A stretch of DNA of 64,000 nucleotides, taken from assembly GCF_018742245.1 (NCBI RefSeq), contig NZ_CP036135.1, positions 98,315-162,314 of the forward strand, written 5' to 3'. The notes under the pieces were generated by a model. That model did not search any database and had not been told where the DNA came from. It saw nothing but the letters and a program-made list of their open reading frames with translations. The stretch is from Bacillus mycoides (GTDB lineage Bacteria > Bacillota > Bacilli > Bacillales > Bacillaceae_G). Shown here piece by piece: positions 16,698-25,521 of the stretch; position 1 is the stretch's first letter, and each line of letters starts with the position of its first letter. The position numbers and the translations under genes are program-made.

Positions 16698-17057
16698 TTA
16701 TTTATAATTAGAATTTGTCAAAAAGGATATAAAACATAATATACTTACATTGACTATAAGCGCAAATATAGTCATAAAATCATTTAAAGGCATTAGTAGA
16801 AAGAAGAGTGTAAATATTGCTGAAACAAGTGGAATAAATTTTTGTGAATTACTAATCTCTTTATTTTTATGTAGCTGATAAGATTTTAAAAAGATGATTA
16901 ATAAAACAAAAGATGTCGGAACTAATCCTAAATATCCCCAACCATCTTCAATAAACCATGGTAAAGAGCGCATTCGAGATGTGAAAATAAATAAATTTAA
17001 TATTAACATACTAGCTATTATAATATTTAAACGCGAAATGATTGTTATTTTCTTCAT
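16698..17057 (-). CDS. Four-span membrane protein, 119 aa
   Basis: Hydrophobic spans lie at about residues 8-26, 44-60, 76-91 and 94-113. Between the first two is FTSRMRSLPWFIEDGWGYLG, a motif shared with the 77-residue protein at 7415-7648. I do not recognise the family by name. The downstream hairpin terminator and the XRE regulator gene about 100 bases upstream (same strand) suggest the regulator may control it. There is no sign of damage. Confidence 0.6.
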   Translation of the reverse strand: MKKITIISRLNIIIASMLILNLFIFTSRMRSLPWFIEDGWGYLGLVPTSFVLLIIFLKSYQLHKNKEISNSQKFIPLVSAIFTLFFLLMPLNDFMTIFALIVNVSILCFISFLTNSNYK

Positions 17058-17152
17058 TTTAATTACTCCCCAAAATTTAATTTATTTAAGATTTTTGCTG
17101 TGACATCAATCAAAGATTACTTAATAAGTTTTTTCAGGTGAATCTATTATAA

Positions 17153-17602
17153 TTATTTTGTTATTTCTATAAATCTTTTTTCAAGTTCATTTAATTCAAA
17201 TGAACTACATATTCTATGATTTTCTTTGTTTAAAATTCGGTAATGTTGAGAAAGGATGTTTTGTTGTATTTTATAACCATTCAACTCTTTTAGTTCTCGC
17301 CACCATAGTTTTCCTCCTAAAGTCTTTGGGAAACTATTATTATAATTTGTAAAAGCAATTGTTTTGATAATCTCGTTAATATCGTCTCCAAAAGTCATAT
17401 GGACTATATCGCTATCTTCAAAAAGAGTGACCACACATACTGCGCCTGTCCATGTGAGACTGCGTCTCCCTTTTTCTATTTCTATTAAGGTTTTTTTGGA
17501 TAAACCGATAATTTCAGACATTTTATCTTGTGATAAATCATTTTCAATACGAATAAGTTTTAATTTTTCATTTACTAATTGAATAAATTCTTGTTTATCC
17601 AT
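17153..17602 (-). CDS. XRE-family transcriptional regulator, 149 aa
   Basis: The N-terminal half is an HTH of the XRE type (LIRIENDLSQDKMSEIIGLS, then KKTLIEIEKGRRSLTWTGAV). The C-terminal half, with LGGKLWWRELKELNGYKIQQ and NILSQHYRILN, is a small extra domain seen in a subgroup of Firmicutes regulators, probably for dimerisation. Two similar palindromes, 17624-17637 and 17662-17677, overlap its promoter, which points to autorepression. Downstream lies a membrane protein gene on the same strand. Confidence 0.8.
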   Translation of the reverse strand: MDKQEFIQLVNEKLKLIRIENDLSQDKMSEIIGLSKKTLIEIEKGRRSLTWTGAVCVVTLFEDSDIVHMTFGDDINEIIKTIAFTNYNNSFPKTLGGKLWWRELKELNGYKIQQNILSQHYRILNKENHRICSSFELNELEKRFIEITK

Positions 17603-17623
17603 AATATCTCTCCTTTTCTTATG

Positions 17624-17677
17624 GTGTAATTTTACACTATAAGAGTGTTTTTGTCTATAATAGTGTGATTTTACACT
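17624..17677 (-). promoter_or_regulatory. Two palindromic operators GTGTnATTTTACAC
   Basis: GTGTAATTTTACAC (17624) and AGTGTGATTTTACACT (17662) are near-identical palindromes with starts 38 bases apart, just upstream of the XRE start codon at 17602. They are most simply explained as operators for that regulator. Confidence 0.65.
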
Positions 17678-17705
17678 TTGATTTTGTGATATTTATTTTT
17701 TAAAA

Positions 17706-18025
17706 ACAGGAGTTCCACCACATCGCTATCAAGCTAATAAAAAGAAATACCCTCAAAATGAATAAAATACGTTATTCTTTCTGTAGAATCATAGGAAAGG
17801 ATGGCGTTTTTTGTATGTCTATTTCTGTATCTGACGAACTACAACTATTTGCACAGGAGATTCAGAGTCTGTTATCCCCAAATACCTTACAGAATCTAGC
17901 TAGAGATGCTGGGTTTGTACAGCGAACAAGTAAGTATCGAGCACAAGATTTAATAGCTTTATGCGTATGGATAAGCCAAAGTGTAGCTACTCTGTTCTTC
18001 TATCATGTTTCAAATGTGCCAATTA
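17706..18025 (+). pseudogene. IS231-type remnant, 5' part
   Basis: The inverted repeat CCACCACATCGCTATCAAGC at 17714-17733 opens the element. The transposase starts at 17815 (MSISVSDELQLFAQEIQSLL) and reads to VWISQSVA near 18000, where the sequence breaks. The complete IS231-type element at 18026-19703 follows immediately, so a second insertion or deletion cut this copy. It is nearly identical to the remnant at 2824-3736. Confidence 0.75.
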
Positions 18026-19600
18026 GGGGTCACCATACACGCCCATCAACTTAAGAGTGTACCAAACTGAACTTTTGTTCAGCCGGGTTAAAACATTCTT
18101 AAAATAGAAGTATATTCTTAAAAATGCGCATACCAAATAAACCCTAACGGGTTTCACTTTTTTAATTATGCAATTTTTTTGTTTTCTCAATCCATTATAC
18201 TCATAGACAACACCCATAATATCAAAGACAGTCTTCTTCTCATATCTGTGAGATTTTCGTCCATTTTTCTGTAGAAGATGGAACAGGCGGATTAAAATCT
18301 TTGTTATTTCTCGGGTGTTTTGCTGTATAGCTTGATAAAGAATGTATAGATGGTCTTGAATCATTCCAATGGCTTTATATTCGCTTAATTCTCTTTTCTT
18401 CTTTTGTAAAATTAATTGTCGCATCTTAAACATAGTAGAAGAACATAAAAAAATAGCGATGAGTTTTCCATAAATGTTGCATTCTAATCGCTCTCGTTTG
18501 ATATTGTGCCAATCATGAATTTGAAATAAGGATTTCCAAGTTTTAAAGATAATTTCAATCTGCCAGCGGAGGGAATAAAAATCATGTATTTGTTCCATCG
18601 GAACCCATTCCAAAGCTGTATTGGTAACATAAATGTTCATACCAGCTAATCGTTTGCTTTTCTCTGAGTACGTAATACCCTTTTTACTTTCGGTATACAC
18701 TTGTTTTTTTTTACGTTCTCGAAGTTGTTTTTCAGTTAATCGATATATAATAACGCGTGTAAATAGTTTTTTATCCTTTCCAATATAAGCATCTGTTATT
18801 TCATAGACCTGTCCTGGTTTTAAGGTATTCATAATGTGTTCTAAATCAACTTTGATGTACTGAGACTGTTTTTTTACTGTCCCATTTCGAAAGTATTCAG
18901 GAAACTCATTTTTGATATACACCATATTATTTAATTTCAGCCGCAATATATAATATACCCCACGTTGGTCCATTTGATCTAAATCGTCCAGTGAATAATA
19001 ACCCAAATCTCGAATACAAAGGTCGCCAGGCCGTAATGTCGCTAAACATTCTGTTCCAAAGGTTTTATCATTATTCTTCCCTGGTTCAACTTGAAAATTT
19101 AAAAACTGCCCACTATGTAAATCATATTCCAATTGAATCTTTATACCTACTGTTTGTGCACAACCACCCGAACCGGGATACACACTAGCTAAGTGTTTTA
19201 GCACTTGAAAAATCGTTGCATCTAAAATGCGAATTCGTTGAAAATGGGTTAGTGAAGAACTTGGAATCACTGAAGTTTCATAAACTTTATTTTTTAATAA
19301 TGCAGAGAAAACATGTTTTAAAAAACAAACAGCTTTTTTATTGAACCGTTTATTTAGTCCTTCTGGACTAATAAGAGTTCCTGTAGCTGCATGTAGTTGA
19401 CTACACAGTCTAACTACAGAATCACTCGCTATCCGTTGACTCATCCAAACACAAATAGTGGCTAAGTCATGTCCTGAAAATTTGCGCTTTCGTTGAACAA
19501 AATCTAACTCTCTAGCAAGCTCTTCTAAAAATGAAGGAGTAAAATATTGATATAATTCCTCAGCAAATAATTGGAGTTCATCTTGAATCGAAAGATTCAT
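18023..19600 (-). CDS. IS231-type transposase, possibly with C-terminal read-through
   Basis: IS4-family DDE transposase. The catalytic positions are visible as RILDAT (first Asp), CIRDLGYY (second Asp) and the Y-x-x-R-x-x-x-E-x-x-x-x-x-x-K signature in [15 protein letters not shown] (Glu). I start at ATG 19600 ([20 protein letters not shown]) rather than 19612 because AGGATG lies the right distance upstream. The protein has about 525 residues against roughly 480 usual for IS231. The last 50 residues run through the inverted repeat and stop in flanking DNA, so a loss of the original stop is likely. Core domain intact, so activity is possible. Confidence 0.88.
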   Translation of the reverse strand: MNLSIQDELQLFAEELYQYFTPSFLEELARELDFVQRKRKFSGHDLATICVWMSQRIASDSVVRLCSQLHAATGTLISPEGLNKRFNKKAVCFLKHVFSALLKNKVYETSVIPSSSLTHFQRIRILDATIFQVLKHLASVYPGSGGCAQTVGIKIQLEYDLHSGQFLNFQVEPGKNNDKTFGTECLATLRPGDLCIRDLGYYSLDDLDQMDQRGVYYILRLKLNNMVYIKNEFPEYFRNGTVKKQSQYIKVDLEHIMNTLKPGQVYEITDAYIGKDKKLFTRVIIYRLTEKQLRERKKKQVYTESKKGITYSEKSKRLAGMNIYVTNTALEWVPMEQIHDFYSLRWQIEIIFKTWKSLFQIHDWHNIKRERLECNIYGKLIAIFLCSSTMFKMRQLILQKKKRELSEYKAIGMIQDHLYILYQAIQQNTREITKILIRLFHLLQKNGRKSHRYEKKTVFDIMGVVYEYNGLRKQKNCIIKKVKPVRVYLVCAFLRIYFYFKNVLTRLNKSSVWYTLKLMGVYGDP

Positions 19601-19703
19601 AAAAAATGCCATCCTTTCTGCATATTTCTACAAAAAGAATAGCGATTTTTTCGCTATATGGATACAAATTTATCTTAACTTGATGGTGATGTATAGTGAC
19701 CCC
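18026..19703. mobile_element. Full-length IS231-type insertion sequence (IS4 family)
   Basis: The ends GGGGTCACCATACACGCCCA (18026) and, on the other strand, GGGGTCACTATACATCACCA (from 19703) are imperfect inverted repeats that both run on into TCAA(C/G)TTAAG. The 1.68-kb length and a single transposase gene fit IS231. I found no perfect flanking target duplication: the flanks read ATGTGCCAATTA and AAATATGCCCCA. This suggests flanking rearrangement, in line with the truncated IS231 copy abutting the left end. Confidence 0.85.
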
Positions 19704-19758
19704 AAATATGCCCCAAAAACTTTACAGTAATAATTCTCATGTTACCTCGCTGGTTATT

Positions 19759-19788
19759 AGGATATTTTTTCTTACTATATGCATACTA
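19759..19788 (+). promoter_or_regulatory. Forespore (sigma-G-type) promoter of the ger operon
   Basis: AGGATA (19759-19764) and CATACTA (19782-19788) are separated by 17 bases and lie 37 bases ahead of the gerXA start. CATACTA is the typical sigma-G -10 box, and GATA fits the -35 half. Forespore expression is expected for germinant-receptor operons. Confidence 0.6.
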
Positions 19789-19825
19789 AACGTACTATAA
19801 AAGGTGCATAGAAAGTGAGGGAATC

Positions 19826-21373
19826 ATGGCTAAATTTTTGAAGCGTTTAAAATATAGAGACAATCCTAAGTCATTTTCAATACGAGACAATACTCATTTT
19901 CAGAAAAAAAATATTGAAGACTCCCTCTTAGGCGCTGATTTATCGAAAAACATAGCTGATATTCAGAATATATTTCGTCAAGCACCTGATTTAGTGATTC
20001 GCCGGTTTCAAATAAAAGCAGATGGATTAGAAGCCGCTTTAGTATATTTGTCTGGATTAACAGATAAAGAATTGATTCAAAATCATGTTCTAAGTCCTTT
20101 GATGAATAGTGATTTTGATACCAATACGGAACTTCCAATTCCATTAGGACAAATCAAAATTATTAATACGTGGAGTCAGATTGAAAATGCTATTTTTGGA
20201 GGAGATAGTGTTTTATTAATCCACAGTCGAACAACAGCACATCAATTGGATACGAAAGGATGGCCACAAAGAAATGTTGAAGACGCTCATAACGAAATAG
20301 CTCTAAAAGGTGCGCATCAAGGATTTACAGAAATTAGAAGTCAAAATATCGCAATGATTCGAAGGTATATTCCTCATCGTGAATTAACGGTAAAAGAAAT
20401 AGTAATTGGTGTACGAAGCAAAACGAAGATTTCTATTTTATATTTGAAAGATGTAGCTTCTGAAGATGTGCTGAAGGAATTAGAAACACGGATTCATAAT
20501 ATTACAGTCGACGCTGTTGCTAGTAATGGGGAACTTATAGAATTCATTGAAGATAACCCGTACTCACCGTTTCCACAATTTATATTAACTGAAAGACCTG
20601 ATTTGGCAGTATCTCACATTCTACAGGGCAGATTTGTAACTGTAATGGATCATTCGCCTAATGTGTTAATTGCTCCAACAAATTTTATTTGCTTTTTTCA
20701 AGGAGTGGATGATTACGGTACAAGGTGGCTAGTTGCTTCGTCTATTCGGATGCTTCGTTTTATCTCCTTTATAATTGCTTTATTTTTGCCTGCGAGTTAT
20801 GTTGCTTTTATTTCCTTTAATTTTGAAGTTATTCCTGTAGAGCTGTATTTATCTATTGCAGAATCAAGAACGCGCGTACCCTTTTCTCCAGTTATGGAAG
20901 CATTACTTATGGAAATAACATTGGAAACGATGAGAGAAGGGGCTTTACGGATACCTACTCCGATCGGTCAGACAGTTGGAGTTGTAGGTGGTATTGTCAT
21001 TGGACAGGCGGCTGTTCAGGCGGGAATTGTAAGCAACATTATGATTATTGTTGTTGCTATTACAGCCATCTCTTCTTTTGTTATCCCTAATTATGATATG
21101 GGAGCGGCAGTAAGACTTTTACGCTTTCCGATGATGCTAGCAGCTGCCTTATTTGGAATTGTTGGACTTGTTATCGGGTGGATGACTTTAATTGGACATC
21201 TAATCAGTCTTGAATCGCTAGGTACTCCTTACGGAACGCCATTAGCACCGTTTCGCTTTGCAGATATGAAAGATGCTTTTTTACGCTTTCCTTTATGGGC
21301 AATAAGAAGGCGTCCTAAGGATAATGGAACCATTCAATCTATTCGACAAGGAAAGAATCCTAATAAAAGGTGA
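19826..21373 (+). CDS. gerXA: Spore germination receptor A subunit (GerA family)
   Basis: This is a 515-residue GerA/GerXA-type subunit of an inner-membrane nutrient receptor of spores. The soluble N-terminal domain (about 30-290) carries FQIKADGLEAALVYLSGLTD and PLGQIK. The membrane domain (about 300-480) has LPASYVAFISFNFEVIPVEL and the conserved segment RVPFSPVMEALLMEITLETMREGALRIP, and later QAGIVSN. Length and all conserved blocks look intact. It is first in an A-B-C operon with overlapping or near-overlapping genes. The subunit letter is certain by family, but which germinant it senses cannot be read. I use the generic symbol for a plasmid-borne receptor. Confidence 0.93.
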   Translation: MAKFLKRLKYRDNPKSFSIRDNTHFQKKNIEDSLLGADLSKNIADIQNIFRQAPDLVIRRFQIKADGLEAALVYLSGLTDKELIQNHVLSPLMNSDFDTNTELPIPLGQIKIINTWSQIENAIFGGDSVLLIHSRTTAHQLDTKGWPQRNVEDAHNEIALKGAHQGFTEIRSQNIAMIRRYIPHRELTVKEIVIGVRSKTKISILYLKDVASEDVLKELETRIHNITVDAVASNGELIEFIEDNPYSPFPQFILTERPDLAVSHILQGRFVTVMDHSPNVLIAPTNFICFFQGVDDYGTRWLVASSIRMLRFISFIIALFLPASYVAFISFNFEVIPVELYLSIAESRTRVPFSPVMEALLMEITLETMREGALRIPTPIGQTVGVVGGIVIGQAAVQAGIVSNIMIIVVAITAISSFVIPNYDMGAAVRLLRFPMMLAAALFGIVGLVIGWMTLIGHLISLESLGTPYGTPLAPFRFADMKDAFLRFPLWAIRRRPKDNGTIQSIRQGKNPNKR

Positions 21374-21377
21374 AATC

Positions 21378-22481
21378 ATGAAAAAGTATGCCTATAATGA
21401 CATCACTCTTATGCAGTATATTGTTTTAATCAATGGAATGCAGGTGGCCACTGGCGTTTTATCACTTCCGCGCGTGCTTGCAGAAAACGCTGGAACAGAT
21501 GGATGGATAGCTATATTGATTGGTTGGATATTCTCCACAATATCAGGTGTTTTTATCGTGAAAACTGCTGCAAGATATCCCGAGGACACGATTTATGACA
21601 TTCTTATACGATTGTTTGGAAAAATAGTAGGGAAAGCATTCGTTGTTATTTACATGATGTACTTCGCTTTTTATACTTGTATCGTTCTTGTAAACGCTAT
21701 GCTTTTTCTTAAGGGATGGCTTCTTCCGAAAACGCCTGACTATATCGTTATCTTTTTGTTTTCGATTCCTACCTTTTTTGTTGCGCGTAACGGTCCTCGT
21801 ATTATAGGGCGATACTCCGAACTTTTTTTTTATATGGCGCTTTGGATTCCGTTGTTTTTTTTGATACCGCTTAAAGAGAACGGAAGTTGGATGCCCTTCT
21901 TTCCGCTATTAAAAGAAGGATGGAAACCTGTATTAACGGCTGTACCGACCACTATTTTTGCTTATTTAGGGTTTGATATTGCTTTCTTTTTATATCCTTT
22001 TTTACAAAAAAAACAGTATGCAGTCCATGGAATGGTTATTGCAAACACATTAACGATGTTATTTTATTTATTTACTACTATTGTTTGTTTTGCTTATTTT
22101 AGCCCTGATAGCATTACGCAATATAATCAACCGGTACTAAATTTAGTGAAAGTAATTGAATTTCGTTTTTTAGAACGTTTTGACATGATTTTATTGGCTG
22201 TTTACTTAACCATTGTTTCCACATCATGGATTCCTGCCCTATACTGTTCTGTATTTTGTTCAAGCCAATTACTTGGAAAACAAGATCATAGCTCTCATGT
22301 GGTTGTTCTCTTATTGCTCATTATCGGCATCATATTTTGGACTCATCCTAGTTGGAATGAAGCCGAAATTTGGCAACAGGTATTTTCGAATGCTGGATTA
22401 GGATTAACCTATATATTACCTATCATTTTATGGCTGTACTGCTGTCTATATGAGAAGTTTCGCCAGGGGAGGATACATTGA
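21378..22481 (+). CDS. gerXB: Spore germination receptor B subunit (GerB, APC-like transporter fold)
   Basis: A polytopic protein of 367 residues with about ten spans, starting MKKYAYNDITLMQYIVLING and containing GVLSLPRVLAE. This is the GerAB/APC superfamily start, and the B subunit forms the germinant-binding transporter-like core. I place the start at ATG 21378 since AAAGGTGA sits just upstream and overlaps the gerXA stop. The open frame extends back to 21324 but is not needed. The 3' end overlaps gerXC by four bases, so translation is coupled. Confidence 0.92.
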   Translation: MKKYAYNDITLMQYIVLINGMQVATGVLSLPRVLAENAGTDGWIAILIGWIFSTISGVFIVKTAARYPEDTIYDILIRLFGKIVGKAFVVIYMMYFAFYTCIVLVNAMLFLKGWLLPKTPDYIVIFLFSIPTFFVARNGPRIIGRYSELFFYMALWIPLFFLIPLKENGSWMPFFPLLKEGWKPVLTAVPTTIFAYLGFDIAFFLYPFLQKKQYAVHGMVIANTLTMLFYLFTTIVCFAYFSPDSITQYNQPVLNLVKVIEFRFLERFDMILLAVYLTIVSTSWIPALYCSVFCSSQLLGKQDHSSHVVVLLLLIIGIIFWTHPSWNEAEIWQQVFSNAGLGLTYILPIILWLYCCLYEKFRQGRIH

Positions 22482-23581
22482 AAAGAAAAGTACTATGTTG
22501 TATTTTATTATCGGTGTTCATGATGACTGGATGCTTTGATCAAACAAATGTTGAAGATGTTTCTCTTACTCTTGTTCTTGGTATTGATTTAGATCGTAAT
22601 GATAATTTATTAGTGTATATATCTAGCCCTGTTTTCAATAAAGAAGCAAAGATAAAAGAAGAAACTACTGGTGTGAAATCTGCTACGGTTCGAAAATCTA
22701 GAGAGCAATTTGATGCTACGGTTATGGCGCTTACCGCGGGAAGTAAAACACAGGTTATTTTAGTTGGAAAAAGGCTACTGAAACGAAAAAACTGGGAAAA
22801 TCACCTCGATCCATTTTACCGAGATCCCAAAAATACAGTTACCGCAAGGGTTGTCGCTGTAGATGGGCCTGTTTCGGACGTCATCTTCTATAGCCCAAAA
22901 GATAAGCCGCGGCTTCCTATATATTTAACAAAACTAGTTGATACCGCTTCTTTAAGAAATATCACAGTAAAAACAACTCTTCAAGAACTATATGAACAAA
23001 GAGCAGACAAAGGGGTAACAGCAAATATTACTGAGGTGAAAAAAAAGAATAAAATATGGGTGACAGGTACAGCTTTATTGGATGAAAAAGGAAAGTATAA
23101 ATTAACGCTAAAATCTAATGAAACCAAACTATTACGCATTTTGCAACAAAGAACTACAGGTGAGTTTCCATTCACAATTCCAATTAAGCTAAAGTCGGAT
23201 AGCCAAGATAAAGATTGGATAAGTTTTACTGCCAATGGTATTCAAGTAAAGACAAAGGCAAGATATGATAATCATTTTATATTTAATGTAGATGTAAAGA
23301 TGAGAATCGGTATTACAGAACGGCTTTTTTCGTTTAATACAAAAAAGGACGCAGCAAAATTACAAAAAGCGATTGAAACTAAGCTGGAAGCTGATTTCAA
23401 TCAATTAATACAAAAAATGCAAACTGCCAAAATCGACCCTATTGGGCTTGGAGGATATGCAAGAACTTACACATATCCAGAATGGAAAAAAGTCCAAAAT
23501 AAATGGAATAATGAATTAGCAAAGGGCGATGTAAACGTCAAGGTTAAGATTAAAATTGGCGGGATGGGAACGATTAAGTAA
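22478..23581 (+). CDS. gerXC: Spore germination receptor C subunit (lipoprotein)
   Basis: The lipoprotein signal MKRKVLCCILLSVFMMTGC puts the lipid on Cys19 (lipobox MTGC). The mature part shows FDQTNVEDVSLTLVLGIDLD, then LRILQQ and other blocks of the Ger(x)C family, and ends with GYARTYTYPEWKKVQNKWN. This is the usual third subunit of the receptor, on the outer face of the spore inner membrane. The start is TTG at 22478, with GGAGG five bases upstream, overlapping the gerXB stop (TTGA). Length 367 is typical. The operon appears complete. Confidence 0.92.
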   Translation: MKRKVLCCILLSVFMMTGCFDQTNVEDVSLTLVLGIDLDRNDNLLVYISSPVFNKEAKIKEETTGVKSATVRKSREQFDATVMALTAGSKTQVILVGKRLLKRKNWENHLDPFYRDPKNTVTARVVAVDGPVSDVIFYSPKDKPRLPIYLTKLVDTASLRNITVKTTLQELYEQRADKGVTANITEVKKKNKIWVTGTALLDEKGKYKLTLKSNETKLLRILQQRTTGEFPFTIPIKLKSDSQDKDWISFTANGIQVKTKARYDNHFIFNVDVKMRIGITERLFSFNTKKDAAKLQKAIETKLEADFNQLIQKMQTAKIDPIGLGGYARTYTYPEWKKVQNKWNNELAKGDVNVKVKIKIGGMGTIK

Positions 23582-23652
23582 CACGAATTCAACTGGAATT
23601 CGTACTGAAATTGCAAGTACCTTCTATTTTAGAAGTGGAAATGTCTTTAATA

Positions 23653-23788
23653 GGGGTTCCGCCCCATCACAATCAAGCTAAGAAAAGCAAATACCCCAAA
23701 ACGAGAAAATTGGCATCTCCAGGTGAAAAGGTACAATTTTTTATTTTGGGGTGCTATAAAATTTTTAAGTTGATGGACATGGGGTCAC
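23653..23788. mobile_element. IS231-derived miniature element (type A)
   Basis: GGGGTTCCGCCCCATCACAA then TCAAGCTAAG at the left, and TTAAGTTGATGGACATGGGG at the right, are opposed IS231-type ends around about 90 bp. The interior (AAAATTGGCATCTCCAGGTG) is shared with the copy at 56930-57056. No coding capacity. It lies just downstream of the ger operon. Confidence 0.7.
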
Positions 23789-23975
23789 CATATCAAAAAA
23801 AGAAAATTGTACGTTTAGACATAAAAATGACACATTTCGATTAGTTCTCTGTACGTTAAGGAATTAGTTTGTATATTTGAGGAGATGTACGAGACAGATG
23901 TGAATTTAGGGGGATCCAATATTTTCTATTCAAATATGATAGAATAGAAGTATATGCAAAACGGAGGAAAAACAA

Positions 23976-24251
23976 ATGAACTCAAACACAAAACAGTTTA
24001 TAAATGATATCCAGCAAAGAAAGAACAATTATATAGAAAATGTATTAATAGCAATACAACACCCTAAAAAAGAGCAATCTGAACAGGTCATTCAAAATAT
24101 AGTAGAGAAGATGGATATGATGATTAGTTTAGTTACTACTTATATGAGGATTGAATTAGGATCTACGGAAGAATTAGAAGCACTTCAGGAAGAAATCATT
24201 CATGCTCAAGCATATATTCAAAAACGAAAATTTGAAGAAACACAGAGATAA
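23976..24251 (+). CDS. Hypothetical helical protein, 91 aa
   Basis: The start ATG has a strong GGAGG eight bases upstream, and a -10-like TATGATAGAAT lies before it. The protein is all-helical in appearance (MNSNTKQFINDIQQRKNNYI, VEKMDMMISLVTTYMRIEL) without membrane spans or cysteines. I do not recognise it. It stands alone between the ger operon and a YuzF-type gene. Confidence 0.55.
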   Translation: MNSNTKQFINDIQQRKNNYIENVLIAIQHPKKEQSEQVIQNIVEKMDMMISLVTTYMRIELGSTEELEALQEEIIHAQAYIQKRKFEETQR

Positions 24252-24318
24252 AACCCTGTATTTTTATTTGGGCGTCTATGACGCCAATCTGTTATAAATC
24301 AAACTAGATGTAATTTGA

Positions 24319-24534
24319 TCATTGTTTTGGCATAATCCATACAATTTGCGGCACCTTATCTTCAGTGAGCAAATGATCTGGTTTCACATTCTTTAACTTT
24401 CCTCTTACATTACCTCTTACAGTTTCAATAACCACATGTTTACCAATTACCGATTGTAATGTCTGATATACGTAGGGATTAGGTACACTTACCATATCTT
24501 GTTCACTAAAGTCATTTGCCTCTAAATAACTCAT
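24319..24534 (-). CDS. YuzF-type DUF2642 protein
   Basis: The 71-residue protein has YQTLQSVIGKHVVIETVRGN, then VRGKLKNVKPDHLL and ends with PQIVWIMPKQ. This is the compact SH3/LSM-like pattern of DUF2642 proteins such as Bacillus YuzF. These are small Bacillus proteins, several of them spore-associated, of unknown molecular role. The start at 24534 has an AGGAG site. Apparently intact. Confidence 0.8.
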   Translation of the reverse strand: MSYLEANDFSEQDMVSVPNPYVYQTLQSVIGKHVVIETVRGNVRGKLKNVKPDHLLTEDKVPQIVWIMPKQ

Positions 24535-24772
24535 TCTATAGGACTCCTTTCTAACTTACATTTTTCCTCTTAATATATGATATAAATCTTATAACTATGC
24601 TAGAAGGATAATTCATTATAGGAACGAAAATAACATTTTAATAAGGTGCGTTTTCTATTCCTAAATTGCTAAAAAATTATTTATATAAGGTTACTTTTAC
24701 TAGTTAATAGGTGATTATATAGGGATATTTTGAATGTACATCCAGGCTGTTCCTTTCAAGATATGTATCATT

Positions 24773-25006
24773 TTAAATACGCCCTTTATTAGAATAGTGC
24801 TCATACATTTTTTGAGATTCTTTAGTAATACGTGCGTTAAGTAAAATTGCTAACAATAAAAACACTCCATATTTTCCCCCTGTAGCTCCTATGATAATCA
24901 CACTACTACAAACAAGCACAATTAATAGGATAAACGAAACTAAATAAATACAGTCATAATTCTTTGACATTTTCTCGTATTTTATGCGTTCTTTCCTTGC
25001 ATCCAT
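24773..25006 (-). CDS. Small two-span membrane protein, 77 aa
   Basis: A charged N-terminus (MDARKERIKYEKMSKNYD) is followed by two hydrophobic spans, YLVSFILLIVLVCSSVIII and YGVFLLLAILL, and a polar tail. No family recognised. It stands alone without a clear operon partner. Confidence 0.5.
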   Translation of the reverse strand: MDARKERIKYEKMSKNYDCIYLVSFILLIVLVCSSVIIIGATGGKYGVFLLLAILLNARITKESQKMYEHYSNKGRI

Positions 25007-25073
25007 CTAAATTATCCATTTCACTATAAAATAAATCCCTACCTTAAAAAGAAAAATCTGTCCATTTAAATAA

Positions 25074-25142
25074 TTAGTTTGTTTTTTTAGCAACTAATGT
25101 ATATAACATGAAAAGAAATCCTACCAATATTAAGCTTTCCAC
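25074..25142 (-). CDS. Possible 22-aa membrane microprotein
   Basis: A GTG at 25142, about 18 bases after GGAGAGGG, opens MESLILVGFLFMLYTLVAKK and then TN and stop. One hydrophobic span with a basic end is typical of small membrane peptides. However, the spacing to the ribosome site is poor, so this is tentative. Confidence 0.25.
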   Translation of the reverse strand: MESLILVGFLFMLYTLVAKKTN

Positions 25143-25213
25143 TATGATAATCCCGACCCTCTCCTTCCTTTTAACCCCCAACACATCAGATGAAAATTAT
25201 GTATATCCCATAT

Positions 25214-25257
25214 TAACTGCAGCAAACAAAAAGGATCTTCCCTTCTCGTAAAGGCTG
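25214..25257. terminator. Hairpin terminator of the BC1881-type gene
   Basis: AAAAAGGATC pairs with GATCCTTTTC around about 20 bases containing CTTCCCTTCTCG. It lies downstream of the leftward gene at 25290. Confidence 0.55.
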
Positions 25258-25289
25258 ATCCTTTTCTTCGTTCATTCAACTATTTCTAG

Positions 25290-25436
25290 CTATTCTTGAT
25301 TAATTAGAATAACAGCTGGTCCATCTACACGAATTCCACCAACTTCGATTTTTTCATAAGGCTCAACTGTAATAGAAATGACCCCTTCCCGCTTCTTTAA
25401 TTCATTACTTAATTCTTTTGTTAACATTTTTTTCAT
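25290..25436 (-). CDS. BC1881-family protein, 48 aa
   Basis: This small gene reads MKKMLTKELSNELKKREGVI, then SITVEPYEKIEVGG and IRVDGPAVILINQE before a TAG stop. The LTKELS-x-ELKKREGV...EPYEKIEVGG...GPA-IL-N pattern is that of the BC1881 family of short B. cereus group proteins of unknown function. AAGGAG lies seven bases before the ATG at 25436, and a terminator follows. Confidence 0.8.
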   Translation of the reverse strand: MKKMLTKELSNELKKREGVISITVEPYEKIEVGGIRVDGPAVILINQE

Positions 25437-25487
25437 GTGTGCACTCCTTCTTACTGCTTAATTTATTAGTGTTATGTAAATGAAATT

Positions 25488-25521
25488 AAAAATGGTTTCC
25501 TGGTCTGGAAACCATTTTTTG
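25488..25521. terminator. Bidirectional hairpin terminator
   Basis: AAATGGTTTCC pairs with GGAAACCATTT around TGGTCT, followed by a T-run. Confidence 0.7.
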
